Of a stretch of DNA of 64,000 nucleotides, positions 1 to 11,500 are shown in pieces. Origin of the DNA: Eutreptiella sp. 'Long Island Sound 2002' (taxonomy: Eukaryota > Euglenozoa > Euglenophyceae > Eutreptiales > Eutreptiaceae); NCBI GenBank assembly GCA_964036045.1, contig OZ038389.1:43895119-43959118 (forward strand), in the 5' to 3' direction. The position numbers and the translations under genes are program-made. Positions within the stretch are counted from its first letter, which is position 1; each line of letters opens with the position of its first letter. The notes under the pieces were generated by a model. It was given only the letters and a program-made list of their open reading frames with translations. It had not been told where the DNA came from and ran no database searches.

Positions 1-2538
1 AAGCATATCCTGCGGGACTCCATCAGGCGGCGGGCCCTGCTCTCGCTGGAAGATCGTCGACCGCGACAATTTCAAGGCATCTTAGGGGCCCTCGACAGGG
101 AGGCATGTCAAGTCCTTCTATCAGAGGGCACAGAATTTGATAAGGCGCTGCTGCGGGGCTGGCTCACAGGGGCGTTATGGACGGCTGCCAGGGCGCATGC
201 GAGGGGCCTCAGGGCGACACCGCTATGCCCATACTGCTCGCGGCAACAAGAAGAAGACGACGAACACATCTTGTGGGCCTGCCCAGCCTGGGGCATACAT
301 CGATCCGGTGCCTGGCGCTCGCTTATGAGAACGGCGAGGGCACTGGGGCTATCAGACCAGATCAGTAGTTGGCCCACGTGCTTACGGATCTGTGGCTTGA
401 TGCCGGAACACCTGTCGCACGGCATCCCCAAAGGTCAGGTGCACGACTTCATGTACGGTTTTCATAGTATGGTGCTGCAAATTCTGCGGGCGCGGGCACA
501 CCGGGAAGATGTGCAGCTCTTTGACCAGCCTAAGACGAAACAAGGCAGAGGGTACCCATTCTGGCAGTTCATCGGGCCGCTACCGCGGCCGGAGCACAGG
601 GAGAAGCTGCGGATTCGCCAACCCACAGCTCAAGAGTGGCGGTGGGACTCCGACTTTCGTGACGATCTGCTACGATGGGTCAACGAGCTGGTCTGGATAC
701 CAGGGAAAGGGCAAGTCTCCTTCATGGAGCTGGCAATGGACTTTGAGTGCTTCGCGGCGCGCACCCTGCCGGCCTCACCCCAGGCTGTGTATCGGGCGAC
801 TGCCCTCCCGCTACCAGAAAGGGCAAGGGTCCTAAAGCTTGCCCTAGCGACCTTGCAAAAGCTGAGCGTGGCTGGGGCCGTGCTACCAGGTGGTGTGCTT
901 ACCAAATGCTCCTCCCTAGTCCCACTGGGGGCCCCCACAGTAGTGGGTGTGTCTGCGAGACCATACTTCACACGGCGCCTGGACATGCTGAAACTTCTAC
1001 AAAACCTGCAAGAGTACTGTGAGCTGCGCTGGACGGCTGTGCTACAGGCACCGCCCCCCTCACCGGACACGAGACGGAGAAATGCCCAGCGGGCCAAGGA
1101 ACGGCGGGAAGCGATGGAGTCCAGCCCCAGCATCAGGGAGCGCATTCCCAAGCTCAAGTACACATCGTCTCTGCTGCCTGCTATGCACACCCCCAGGCAT
1201 CTCACCGGCAGAGGAGGAGGTAAGAAGAGCACCACTTTGTTTGCGGTTGACTACTTTCCAGCACACCGCAACCCTGGAGCTCCCCCTACGCGGCCCTACC
1301 GGTTGCTCCGACCTGCCAAGCAGGCGGTCCCGCCTCCACCTGATGTAGCTGCAGTGGGCTCGAGTCCACAAGCGGCACTGCCGGCGGGGCGAGCGGCAGC
1401 GCCCAGCGATTTGTCTCAGCGCGTAGATGCGCTAACTCTCCCGGATGCACCTCTAGGATGGGCTCCGCCGTCGCCGTCGCCCCCGGTGCAGATGGAATAC
1501 ACCTCGGAGGAAGGGCCCTCTACCCCGGAGGTCTTCTCCTCGTCGTCCTCGTGGGAATCTGAGCCCATCAGCACCGGGGGAAGCTACCGACGAGCGACAG
1601 CGGGGCCCAGAAGCGGCCCAGCGCGGTCCTCACCGCCACACGCAGTGCCCCGCACACGCGCTCCCAGGGCCCGATCCGTTCACCGGTCAGGGAACCCGGC
1701 GCTGAGGAAGTCACGGCGTAGGGCACCACCTGCGCGGGTGCCCCGAGGGGTCAAAAGGCGGCAGTCGGTCACAGCACAGCCGGGGAGCCCACGGCGCAAG
1801 CGACCCCAGCTACAGCAAGGGGATGCGCGGTCACACACGGCCCTGGAGGCCCCAGACCGCCACGGGAGCCCAGCCGGAGCCCCCCTCCCCATGTCCAGGC
1901 ATGCGCTCTCATACCTACAGCTCACAGGAGCTATCACTCCTGAGCGTGCGTCACGCATAGTGGTGGTAAGCACCCCAGAGGGGCAGCGCACCCCACTACC
2001 GACACGCAGCTCGGAGCAGCCTCCACACGAAAAGGGACGCGACATCCCCCCGGGGATAGCAAGGATGTTGCAGCAGATCCGGATGCCCCCAGCAAGGCCA
2101 CAACCGCTACAGCCCCGAAGGGAACCACGGCCCAACGAGCGGACTTCACGCACCGCCGTCCTGCCCCCCGGCCCTCCGATGGGGTTCAACGTAACCAGCA
2201 CCCCGTCTCCGCGGGTGCTGAGCAGGCCAGGGCAATTCTCGCCATCTCCGGCATGGTCGCCGGCGGTGACTTCCAGTTGGCACTCCGTGCGGCACGTGAC
2301 CCCGGAGCATTGGTCGCCCGCATGCACACCAGGGGGGGGGTCTAACCGACAGCAGGATTCACCTCACCTGCCCCCTGTCCTGCTGGCGCCCCTATTTGAG
2401 AGCGCAATGTCTACCCCGCGAAGGGACAGCACTCAGAGTGCGTCTGATGAGGACGTGCAACAGTATGCCGTCCGGTGTTCTACCCCCCCCCCCCCGATCT
2501 GCCCCCCACCCTGCTGGCTCCACTTTTTGAGAGCGTGA
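1..2538 (+). CDS. C-terminal part of LINE ORF2-like protein (5' partial)
   Basis: The frame is open from base 1 with no start needed, giving about 845 residues. A zinc-finger-like motif CPYC-X9-HILWAC (Cys codons 226 and 235, His 265, Cys 280) is followed by PAW; this arrangement follows the reverse transcriptase domain in many non-LTR elements. Next comes a helical block (about residues 150-370) containing WRWDSDFRDDLLRWVNELVW and VSFMELAMDFECF. From residue 370 the chain is low-complexity, rich in Pro, Arg and Ser. It ends at a TGA shortly after the C13 run. The last part contains a duplicated segment whose second copy lies beyond the run in a different frame, so the stop is probably caused by a 1-2 base indel, either real decay or a sequencing error. 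It probably served target-primed reverse transcription. Confidence 0.7.
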   Translation, partial: KHILRDSIRRRALLSLEDRRPRQFQGILGALDREACQVLLSEGTEFDKALLRGWLTGALWTAARAHARGLRATPLCPYCSRQQEEDDEHILWACPAWGIHRSGAWRSLMRTARALGLSDQISSWPTCLRICGLMPEHLSHGIPKGQVHDFMYGFHSMVLQILRARAHREDVQLFDQPKTKQGRGYPFWQFIGPLPRPEHREKLRIRQPTAQEWRWDSDFRDDLLRWVNELVWIPGKGQVSFMELAMDFECFAARTLPASPQAVYRATALPLPERARVLKLALATLQKLSVAGAVLPGGVLTKCSSLVPLGAPTVVGVSARPYFTRRLDMLKLLQNLQEYCELRWTAVLQAPPPSPDTRRRNAQRAKERREAMESSPSIRERIPKLKYTSSLLPAMHTPRHLTGRGGGKKSTTLFAVDYFPAHRNPGAPPTRPYRLLRPAKQAVPPPPDVAAVGSSPQAALPAGRAAAPSDLSQRVDALTLPDAPLGWAPPSPSPPVQMEYTSEEGPSTPEVFSSSSSWESEPISTGGSYRRATAGPRSGPARSSPPHAVPRTRAPRARSVHRSGNPALRKSRRRAPPARVPRGVKRRQSVTAQPGSPRRKRPQLQQGDARSHTALEAPDRHGSPAGAPLPMSRHALSYLQLTGAITPERASRIVVVSTPEGQRTPLPTRSSEQPPHEKGRDIPPGIARMLQQIRMPPARPQPLQPRREPRPNERTSRTAVLPPGPPMGFNVTSTPSPRVLSRPGQFSPSPAWSPAVTSSWHSVRHVTPEHWSPACTPGGGSNRQQDSPHLPPVLLAPLFESAMSTPRRDSTQSASDEDVQQYAVRCSTPPPPICPPPCWLHFLRA

Positions 2539-2846
2539 TGTCTGCCTCGCGAGCGGGCAGCACTCATCGTGAGTGCGATGAGGACATGGGTCAGTATGAA
2601 GTCCAGTACTCTACCCCACCCTCCGTGGGGGAGTGGCCCCCTAACCCCTTTACCTTTCCCTCTCTTCGCGGAGCACAGCGTCTCTGCACGGAATTGCCTG
2701 GCATGGCCCGACAGGGCCAGGGATGGGTTCGTGACCCCCATGCACGACACTCCACCATGCTGTACAGCATGCAGGAAGGTGCTCTGTTTTCCAACAGCGC
2801 GGAGGGGCTCATGAAGCATGGACGGGCCTCACGTGAGGCAACCTAA
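2475..2846 (+). pseudogene. Frame-shifted continuation of the LINE ORF
   Basis: After the C13 run the frame that reads DLPPTLLAPLFESVMSASRA repeats the peptide LPPVLLAPLFESAMSTPRR found just upstream in the main frame. The underlying DNA units are 131 bp apart (ctgctggc at 2380 and 2511). This frame ends at a TAA at 2846. It is best read as the true C-terminus displaced by a homopolymer indel. Confidence 0.5.
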
Positions 2847-5233
2847 AGGACGGAGGGGGGAGCCTCTTGTCATACAGGGCGGCAGCTCTCCAGAAACCCG
2901 CGCGACTTGCCCCTTGGGTGAGTCTGGGGGTTGGAATGGGTAGAAGCCCCATGGACTATTGCTCCTTAATATGATTTCCTTCCTTGGACTGACATTCTGC
3001 AGTCAAAGCCTTGCAGACGAATATGAAAACTGGCCAAAATTCCGGAGCATGGACAACACAATTAGTGCTGTGGAACACACAGATGTTGAAATGCATGCCA
3101 CAATCAAAGCACGAGAAGTGACAGCACAATGTGCATTTGTGTTGTACGACATGAAACAGAGCAACAATGTTCACCATAAAATATCGCCTACAACATCAAC
3201 AGCCACTGTTACCATACAAGGTGAACCGACGGACTCATGGCATTTGGCCCAACAACGAATGGCTGCACGCTGCAACTGACTGGCCGCATGGCTGCATATC
3301 TACAGCCAACTGGCTGCATATTTACATCCATCTAGCTGGACCCTGCCGCCATTGTAGAAACCCCTTTTGTTGTACTTTGGCTCCCTTTGTAATAGGCCGC
3401 CACACAATGAACTATGAAGCCCAACAGCGAAGCAGAAGTAGAGCTAGCCACCCAAACATGCGCGCCCCCCAGAGGAATTAGGGAATGGCAGTGGGAAGTC
3501 TTGCCCCCTTGCAGCGCGTCCTTCCAGGAGGTGCAGCCACAGCACCCTAACGGCCTGACGCAACGCACAGGCTCTTTCTTGCAGCGGGAGCACGGTCATG
3601 CGCAGGCTGTACTTGGGCTTGGCAGGAAGTGCCTTGCTGATGGGGAGCTCAAAATGCAGGGTGAGCTCAGCATACGCGACAGCCCCACATGAGCCCTGAC
3701 GCCCATCGCATCAGACCGGCGACTAGCTGTCGATCCCACTTCCATCCTTGTGGCAACCCCGGCGCTAAGCGCAGCGCCGGATGCTGGGGCAGGTGGGGCA
3801 ATGGGCCAAAGAGCTCCCCCTGGGGCTAGGAGTGCCCCCTTCATGGTCTGGGCAGGTGGGCAGGTCTGGAAACAGGAATCCGGCTTGGCTGCCAGTGGCC
3901 GACTTGCGTTTGCACTGCATGCCCGCAGACATCACTGGCAGCTGGAGTCCGAATAGGTGGTACACGAACTCACACAGGCAGTAGAGGAGCCCTGCCTTCC
4001 CCCAGCGCGGGGGAGCAGTTTATTGGGCGGTGAGGCGCATGCAAAGGGGGGGGAGGGGGTTCCAACCGCTAACCCCCCCCCCAATATCCGATGAATTGAG
4101 GAGGGAGAGTATGTCTGATGATAGTTCTGAAGTGATATTCGCCCAAATGCCCAAGGAAGTCATGCTAACCGGCCTCACGGGAGGGGGATGAGGTGACCAG
4201 CCAGCCCATGAAACATTCAATTAGTGAGATGCAGTGAACTCAAGGCGACATTCGGTACTAGTTTGATGAGCGATGAGCATATGCCTGTGTCCCGGGGGTA
4301 TATGTTAGCTAAGTGTCCGGTGCCTCATTCCCCCACAGGAACGCACAGATCAGCGGCTGCGGGCAAGCGGCCGGTGCACACCGGGTTCCCCGGCCTGTCG
4401 ACGCCAACGAAGCCCAAGAAGCGGCGGGGGGGGGGGCGGGGCCTGGGTCGCCGGGCGGGGCTCACTGCAAACAGCCATCGCAAGCGGGTGCAGAGCTGTA
4501 GCTGAGTGCAACGGGGTCTCCAGACCTCCACAAGCACCCACATTGCGCAGTCTTTTCGCTATGGGCATAACCAGACGGATGTCGCCATTAGCGTCCTCAC
4601 AGGAGGAGGGGCGGGGGAGAGCATTGACGCCCCCGAGAGGATCGGAGCCCCCGGGAGCGGGGCACGGAAGGGCAAACAGCGAAGACACCTGAGCCCTTGG
4701 CGCGGGTCCTTCTCTTGCGCCATGTACACTAACGGGAAGGCTAAGGGAGACAGCATGAGGCCGCACCGCATCCTGTCGCTAGCCCCTGTACGCACAGCGT
4801 GTGGGACCTAAATAGGCTGACCTGTTTCCGCAACCTTTGGAACCGTGGAATTTGGCGGTTCCTTTTTCCGGTTGCCCTTGAATATCAAGTTTTTTCTGTC
4901 CTTTAGGGATCCTGGTTACGGTGCTGCCACCCACTTTTATCTCTTCTCCTTCTGTGGATGTGGAGATTGGGGAATTACCTGACAACTGGTGCATTCACCA
5001 CGCAACGGTCACTGCTTGTATCTTCTTGCGGCTCGCGCAAACAACGTCCTTGTGAGCACAACACTAGGTGTTTTTTCCGTCAAATTTTAGAACTTTAGTG
5101 TTGGTCTTGCAATGGGAAGGGGGATTAGCGGTGCATGCTATGTGCACCGCCACATCCGTTTTCTCTTCGCCTTGCATCTTAGGGGGCGGTCTAGCCGCTT
5201 TTCTTTGGTGAGAAGTGTTGGGCGGCCACAGTC
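2847..5233. other. Intergenic region, no supported gene
   Basis: Short frames only. A 106-codon forward frame at 2959-3279 has no recognisable domain and no splice context I can support. C and G runs occur at 4073-4081 and 4428-4438. I see no tRNA, promoter motif or repeat shared with the rest of the window. The 5' untranslated region and promoter of the cyclase gene should lie in its right part. Confidence 0.4.
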
Positions 5234-5557
5234 ATGAGTTGGTCTGCCGGGGGGTTTTCCAAGGCCTCTGACGCGACTTCCGCCTGCTCCCACCGACGGC
5301 TGCTCGAGGAGCGGACGCAGTACACGTCGCTGCTCGACGTTCTCATGCCTGAGCCACCCGTCCCTGTGGAGGCCCTGATCCTTTTGGTGGAGGTGCTTCA
5401 GTGGATGGCCTTCCCCTTCGTGGCGGCCATTCCATGGACCAGTCCCTTGCAATGCATCTTCTTCGTGACACACGTGCCCATATGGGACCGCACTGGCACG
5501 TGCATCCCCCACAATGATACGGTGCTCATGATTGTGCAGTTCAGTGCGGTCGCGTTG
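5234..5557 (+). CDS. Cyclase gene, exon 1 (start codon)
   Basis: 108 codons from the ATG at 5234, ending phase 0 before a GTATGT donor. The pattern ALILLVEVLQWMAFPF followed by a second hydrophobic stretch (VLMIVQFSAVAL) matches the N-terminal membrane region of TmcB-like proteins. This ATG is the first in the frame and sits just before acceptable coding sequence. A GC-rich frame continues past the donor to 5974, but that part is low-complexity and repeat-derived. Confidence 0.62.
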
Positions 5558-8500
5558 GTATGTCACTCATTCGGGGGGCGTTGGACGCGGCGCACGCGGG
5601 GTGCACCGATTAGGGCGATTCGGGGCCGGCGTACAGGGGCTCCACATCGTTCGTTTCCCCCGTTGTGTGTTTTCGTGGGCGGGAGGGGCTCGTCCGGCTG
5701 CTGGAGGGACAATCACTTCAGAAGGAGTGCGCCGGCGCAAGGACTACCTCGGATTTGGATCGCTGCTGTTCAGGCACAGATGGAGCCGCGGAATGCCGCC
5801 TCCGTGGACATCCCCGGTCCTGAGCAACACCATTTGACTCTGAGGGGGCGCACCGTGCGCTGTGCCCGCGCTGTGCGAAAAGCCGGCTGTTTTCCACCAC
5901 CGGTAGCCACGGGTCCCAGGGCCCTGAATTCTGTACCCCAGGCTCTTTGGAATTCCTCATTCATGCTTCTGTAGGTGGGTGGTTTTCAGGGGTGCTCCCC
6001 GGATAAGCAGCGTAATAATTGGCGCTGTGCCCGCGCTGTGCGAAAACGCCCCCTGAGGGTTGTGGAACGAACCGCCGTTGTGTTGTCAGCACCGCTGTGG
6101 AGGGGAGAAGACTGCTGCTGCCCATGGACGTGGGGTGGGGGATGGTCTGGAGGGGGGAGCGGGGGGGGGGGGGGCGTGTATCAACCAACGAACTTTCCAG
6201 TCCTCGAAACCGTTCAACAAAATGCAATTTGCGACGCCCCCCCCCCCTAAAAAACCACCACCCTGCGAAACTACTAGGCCTTTGTGGCCCCCCGAACTCC
6301 GTCGGTGTCATTGCCTAAAGCGTCACTAGTACGTTCCACATGGGTAAGCCTCCTCTTTGCTCTTGGTATAATTTTGGGGAAAAAACTCGTGCAAGGTGCA
6401 ACAAATACGCGGAATCTGATTCCAAGGGTCAAACAATGGCGGCCGAAAACCCCAGCGGTGGGTCCGTGCCGCTCCAACACGTCTCCTTCTGTCCCACCGT
6501 GTTTCATCTGTATCTATTCCCCATTTGTGTGATACCAACACCAACATCTACTCCCTCGACTGAGGGGTGCATGCTGCATGCCGGGGCTCAGTGGCTAGTT
6601 GCGTGCGCGCCTGCGACACTTCTGGATGCCCGTTCCACGCGGTCCAGGAACCCACTCCAAGACTTCTGTGGCCCAAACTCGTGCCTGAGAATTGAAAGTG
6701 GCGATTCTCGGCAAAACCGCCGATGGCTCCGAGAAACCTGTTGCCCGGGCCGTATGAATGTGGTGCTGGGCCTGGCAAACGCAACGCCAGGTGGGTTGTA
6801 TTGCCGACGTCCCTCTGGGCGGGGGCACTGTGATGGACTCTGTGGCGGCCTCAAGGCTCTCCATTCCATGCCCCGGATGCGGTGCGGCACGGGGGCATGG
6901 CGGGCAGAAGGGGGAGGGCAGGGGGGCAGAAGGGGGGGGGGCGGTTGGCATGGCGGGTAGTAGGGGGATGGGGCGGCCGGGAGGGCATGGCGAGCATGTC
7001 CTTGCATGGGCTGAGGCATCGAGGGCACATGGGTGCTGGGGTGAGGGCGTCGTAGGCTCATGGTTGTGTGCAAGAAGGGACGTATTAGAACGGCTGACAA
7101 TCGTAGGAGGAGTGGGGGCACCCCCCTGCACCCCGTTCACCACCCCACGGACCCAGATTTCATGGTGGGGAAAATCAAATAAAAAGGAAATATTGACATT
7201 TGCCTCGTGCACAATGGGAAGCCTACGGGCGTGGCTGTCTCCCAATGCATAACCTGGTTTCAGACTTAGCTAATCCTCACTACGTGTCAGATCCGCTACC
7301 ACGCCATTGTGGGATCCTCATAGCACTGGACAGCTCTGAACCTTGATGCCGAGAGGTTAGTACCGTAAAGTGAGCAGGCTACACCAGCCGCCACTCATCT
7401 TGGTCTGAGCCAAAAACACATTTGCAAAAGGAAATATCAATTTGGGCCATTTTTGGTACACAATCTTTTGGGTTCCAGACCCCCATCCCCCCTCCTCTCT
7501 GCTAATACATCCCTGTGTGCAGGTTTGCGCTTGGAAGGGGGGAGGGGTACCCCCCCCCCCCCCCCCGCATTCCCTGGGGGTGAACCAACCACTTCTTTCC
7601 GCCACCAACCGTCGACCGGTCTGTGTTCACCAGCACGTGCCTCCCAACCGCGTCTCCAACCGCTGGCAACCGTTTTCTGCAACCGCCCTGTTTCGCCGCC
7701 CTCCTCCTCAAGGGCATCGGTGGTCGTGTGCAGGTATTCGTCACGAGCGCCTTTGCGCTGGCCGCGCACCTGCTCCCCCCGAAGGAGGACGAATACTGGG
7801 CCCTGGTGATGCGGCTCGTGTCGTGGGTGATGTACGTCGAGGCCCGCCCCCTGTTCATCCCCCTCCTCCGCCTCCTTCTGGAGGCGGGGTGGCGCAGGGC
7901 CTGGGTCCAGGGCACGTTGGGGTTCCTCGCCGCCCTGCTGCTGGTGGCGTGGGCGTCGCTCTACCGCGGCCTTCTCATCGACTGCCTGCCCTTCAGCACG
8001 TGCCTCTCGCCGCTGTCGCAGGGGCGAGTGCACGTGAGGCTGGCGTGGGGCCACGTCGCGGTGGCGGTGCTGATGGCGTGCACCGCCCCAGAGGTCCCGC
8101 AGGTCTGCCTCGTGCCTGTGCTCATTGGCCCGGGGTGCCCGCCAGGCCTTATAAGGGGCGGGGGTCTGGGGGGCCGAAAGGGATGCATTGGAAGGGGGGA
8201 GGTACCCACTCCCTCCCCCCCTCCAACCAAGGAACCAACGAGGGTAACAGGACAGGTCAGACCGCGCTCGCCGAAAACGGTGCAGAGCGCAGAAGGAGAA
8301 CAAGGAAAGGAAAAACGGGAAAGAATCATCGTGGTTGTTAGAAGCCCCTGTCAGGAAAATTATCCTGCAGATGCACACCCCAGCGCGCTCAAGTCAGTGC
8401 TGGAGTCGGCAAACCCCCGCATGGACTCGGAGTGTGCATCTGGATGCACCTGGTCAACGGCACGTGCAACAGCCTGTCTCCGGGACAGCCAACCCTGGAG

Positions 8501-11500
8501 TAGTCAAACAGGACAAGTCATCCGGGGGCTGCGTTGACACAACCAAAACACGTTCGGGCCCACAGAGGGTCAGAATGAGCAGTGGCGAGAGGCCAATAGG
8601 CGCCGCCAAAGGCAAACAATCAGATACCGAGGCCTTGTGCCAACCCCCCCCCCCCCCCTCCAGGGCGCCCAGTCTATGCCCAGCCACTGTCACCCTGACG
8701 CCAAGCGCCGGCTTCAATGGCATTTGTAACCGACGGTACCCGCCCCCCCACTGCTTTGGGAACCTCCTCCGACCGCCCGTCCCACCGCTTCTGGGGCCGG
8801 CTCTGAGGTCCCTTCCCTCCTAATGCGGCATGGACGTGTGTGCTGCGCGCCAACTCGGGGGAAAGTCGGGTTTTCAACTCCGGCGGGGGGGGGGGGTCAA
8901 TAGAGCCTCCCCAAACTGCAGGGCGGGGGGGGCTTCCGGAAAAGGGGCTCACTTGACAGGACCATTAATCAGTAATTATGAACTCTGGCGCCGAAGGTGC
9001 CCAACAGTTTTTTTAGCATTGAAAATGGTGGGAAAATTGTCACCGAATACATGGCAAATGATGATTTTTCTGAACTCCTTTGACGCGCTGATTCCAAAAA
9101 TTCCATTTTCAATTTTGGCCGAATTTTGGGTCCGGATCACCTCCGGGGCCCAGGGGTCAGTCTCGGTAGGATTTTGCGGGGCCCGTCAATTGAGCCCGTT
9201 TTTTTGTTGGGGGGGGGGGGGGGCTAGGGGTAGGGCTAGGGGGCTGTATCGACCAACCCTCGGCCCCCCCGAAGTTGAAAGCCCGTTTATACCTCCCATG
9301 CACCGACTACAGGTCTGCTACGTGCTGGTGGCGGCCCTGGCTGCATGGGGCTTCTGGTTCTACCAGCCCTTCTACCAGACCCTCATCAATGGGACGGTGG
9401 TGGGCTGCCTCGGCGTAGGCGCCGGTGCCTCTGTCCTCGCGTTTCTGATGCTGGTCATCCCGTCGCCCAGCGTCACGGACCTGCTGGGGTGGCTGTTCAT
9501 CCCGGTCTTCTTCGTGGCCATCCCCCTGGGCATGTGGCTCAACCACCTGCGCTTCGTCCCGTGCCGCCCCGTGTCTTCTCACGCCTTCCCGACCAGCGTC
9601 AAATTCCCCTTCGCTGACAGCCCCGAGCCGGCGGAAGTCGACGAAGACACGCTGGAGCCCCCCGCGTCCACGGCGCTCCACTCGCTCATCGGCCTCCCTT
9701 TGTACCGGGACACGCTGCGCGACGCCCCTGAGTCCGCCGTCCTCAGCACCGGGCTCCCGCAGCTGCGCGGCGGCACCCACGCCGACCTCGGCGTGCGATT
9801 TATGTGGCGCCGCCGCGACCTCACCCCGGACTTTGCGCAGGTCCGTGTCATGTCCGCACGACGTGGCCGAGGGCGTTCCCGTTTTAAAAAGTAACCGTGC
9901 AACACGGGCCCGAACAATGCAAACACACTGCACGTCCGTATCCCCCCCTTCCCCCTCATGTCAACGGAGCCCCCCTCCGGAAAGAAGCATCATGACCCAC
10001 CCCGGGGCACTTTGAGAGGGCCATGCAGGGGAAAGGCCCACAAATGTCGCACACCACGAAAAACCGTGGCCAAGGTGAGCTATACCACCATCACAAAAAC
10101 GATGCAAGGGGTACACGCATACGAGGTGCACAGGCCAGAAAATGCAGACACAAAAGTTTCTGTGGGCAATTAATGATCCCGGGGGGGGGGGGGACTTCGC
10201 GGCGGGAATTTTTCGCCGCGGGACATTTCGCGTTTCAAATTCCCGCGAAATTTCCCACCCGATTTTCATGCCGCTTTGCGAAATAAGGCCGCTTCGGAAA
10301 GTAGCAAAATTTCTTGTCCAACAGTTGCCTGAGCATTTGGAGACGGTGTACGGGGGAATCCGTGGGTGGAATCTGTGGGTCGCGTGGTCGTGTACGATAA
10401 GGGAGATGGTATGAAGCGCCACAGCAGGACTCATCTTCAGGTGGCATAAGTCTGTTGTGCCGTTCCACAAGAGCTGAAACAGAAAAATGTTGCCATCAGG
10501 TAACAGCAGTGCATCAGCAAATACCATCCGGAAGTAACAACAGCCACCAGCAACCAACAGCAAGCCACCAGGAATTAATGTGCAGCAAGCCACCAAGAAG
10601 GAACAGCAACCCTCCACGACTCACCAGCAACTCATCAGGAAGGAACAACGACCCTCTAAGACTCAACAGCAAAGCATCAGCAAATAACAGAACCACCACC
10701 AACCAAAGGTCGGCTCACAGCATGTGGGTGCGAAATTTCCCACAGCAAATTCAGGACTGCGTGCGAAATAAACCCGCTTCGAAATATCCCATGGCGAAAA
10801 TTTCCCGCCGCGAAGTTCCCCCCTCCCCCCCCTGTATTTCGAGTCGCCCCCCCCCCCCTTTTGCACAGGTCAAACAATCAACTGAGAGTTGTGACGATGA
10901 CCAGAGGCCTGTATCACGGGGGTGTATGCGAGTCCTGTATCCGTTGCTCATGGCCCTTGCACAGGTCTACGCAGCAGGTCTACCCCCTCAGAAGTAAGAA
11001 TCATGGCCCGGGCATTGACAGGGGATAGTATGCACGAAGTCGCCCCCCCCTACCTCCCCCCCCTACCTACCCCCCCCCTACCCCCCCCCTACCCCCCCCC
11101 TACGACCCCCCCCACCCCCCCCTACCCCCCCCCTACCCCCCCCCCTACCTCCCCCCCCTACCTTCGGCTCGCTTCGCTCGACGCGGGGGCCAGCCCCCGC
11201 ACCCCCTTAAATAACATGACTCCTGCGGTGGCCACAGACCGCCTTGTGTGTGCGCCGCCTTTTGTGTGTACCGCCTTGCCTGTGGCCCCTTAAATAACAA
11301 GACTCCTGCGGTGGCCACAGGCCGCCTTTTGTGTGTTCCGCCTTGTGTGTGCACCGCCTTCTGTGTGTACCGCCTTGCCTGTGGCCCCTTAAATAACAAG
11401 ACTCCTGCGGTGGCTACAGACCGCCTTTTGTGTGTTTCGCCTTGTGTGTGCACCGCCTTCTGTGTGTACCGCCTTCTGTGTGTACCGCCTTTCCTGTGGC

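Larger units (their letters stand above)
1..2846 (+). mobile_element. 3' part of a non-LTR (LINE-type) retrotransposon
   Basis: The left edge lies inside a long forward frame, open from base 1, that encodes the C-terminal part of a LINE-type polyprotein. The frame stops at 2538 but coding continues in another frame to 2846 across a C13 run (2483-2495). The reverse transcriptase core would lie left of the window. No poly-A tail or target-site duplication is seen, so the 3' border is set at the last stop codon. Layout and wording resemble elements known from dinoflagellates; this is recognition from memory. Confidence 0.72.

Noticed and set aside
11040-11160. Interstitial telomere from (C7-9)TA units
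   Set aside because: Unit length is irregular and does not match a known telomere repeat; an identical tract caps the other side of the element.
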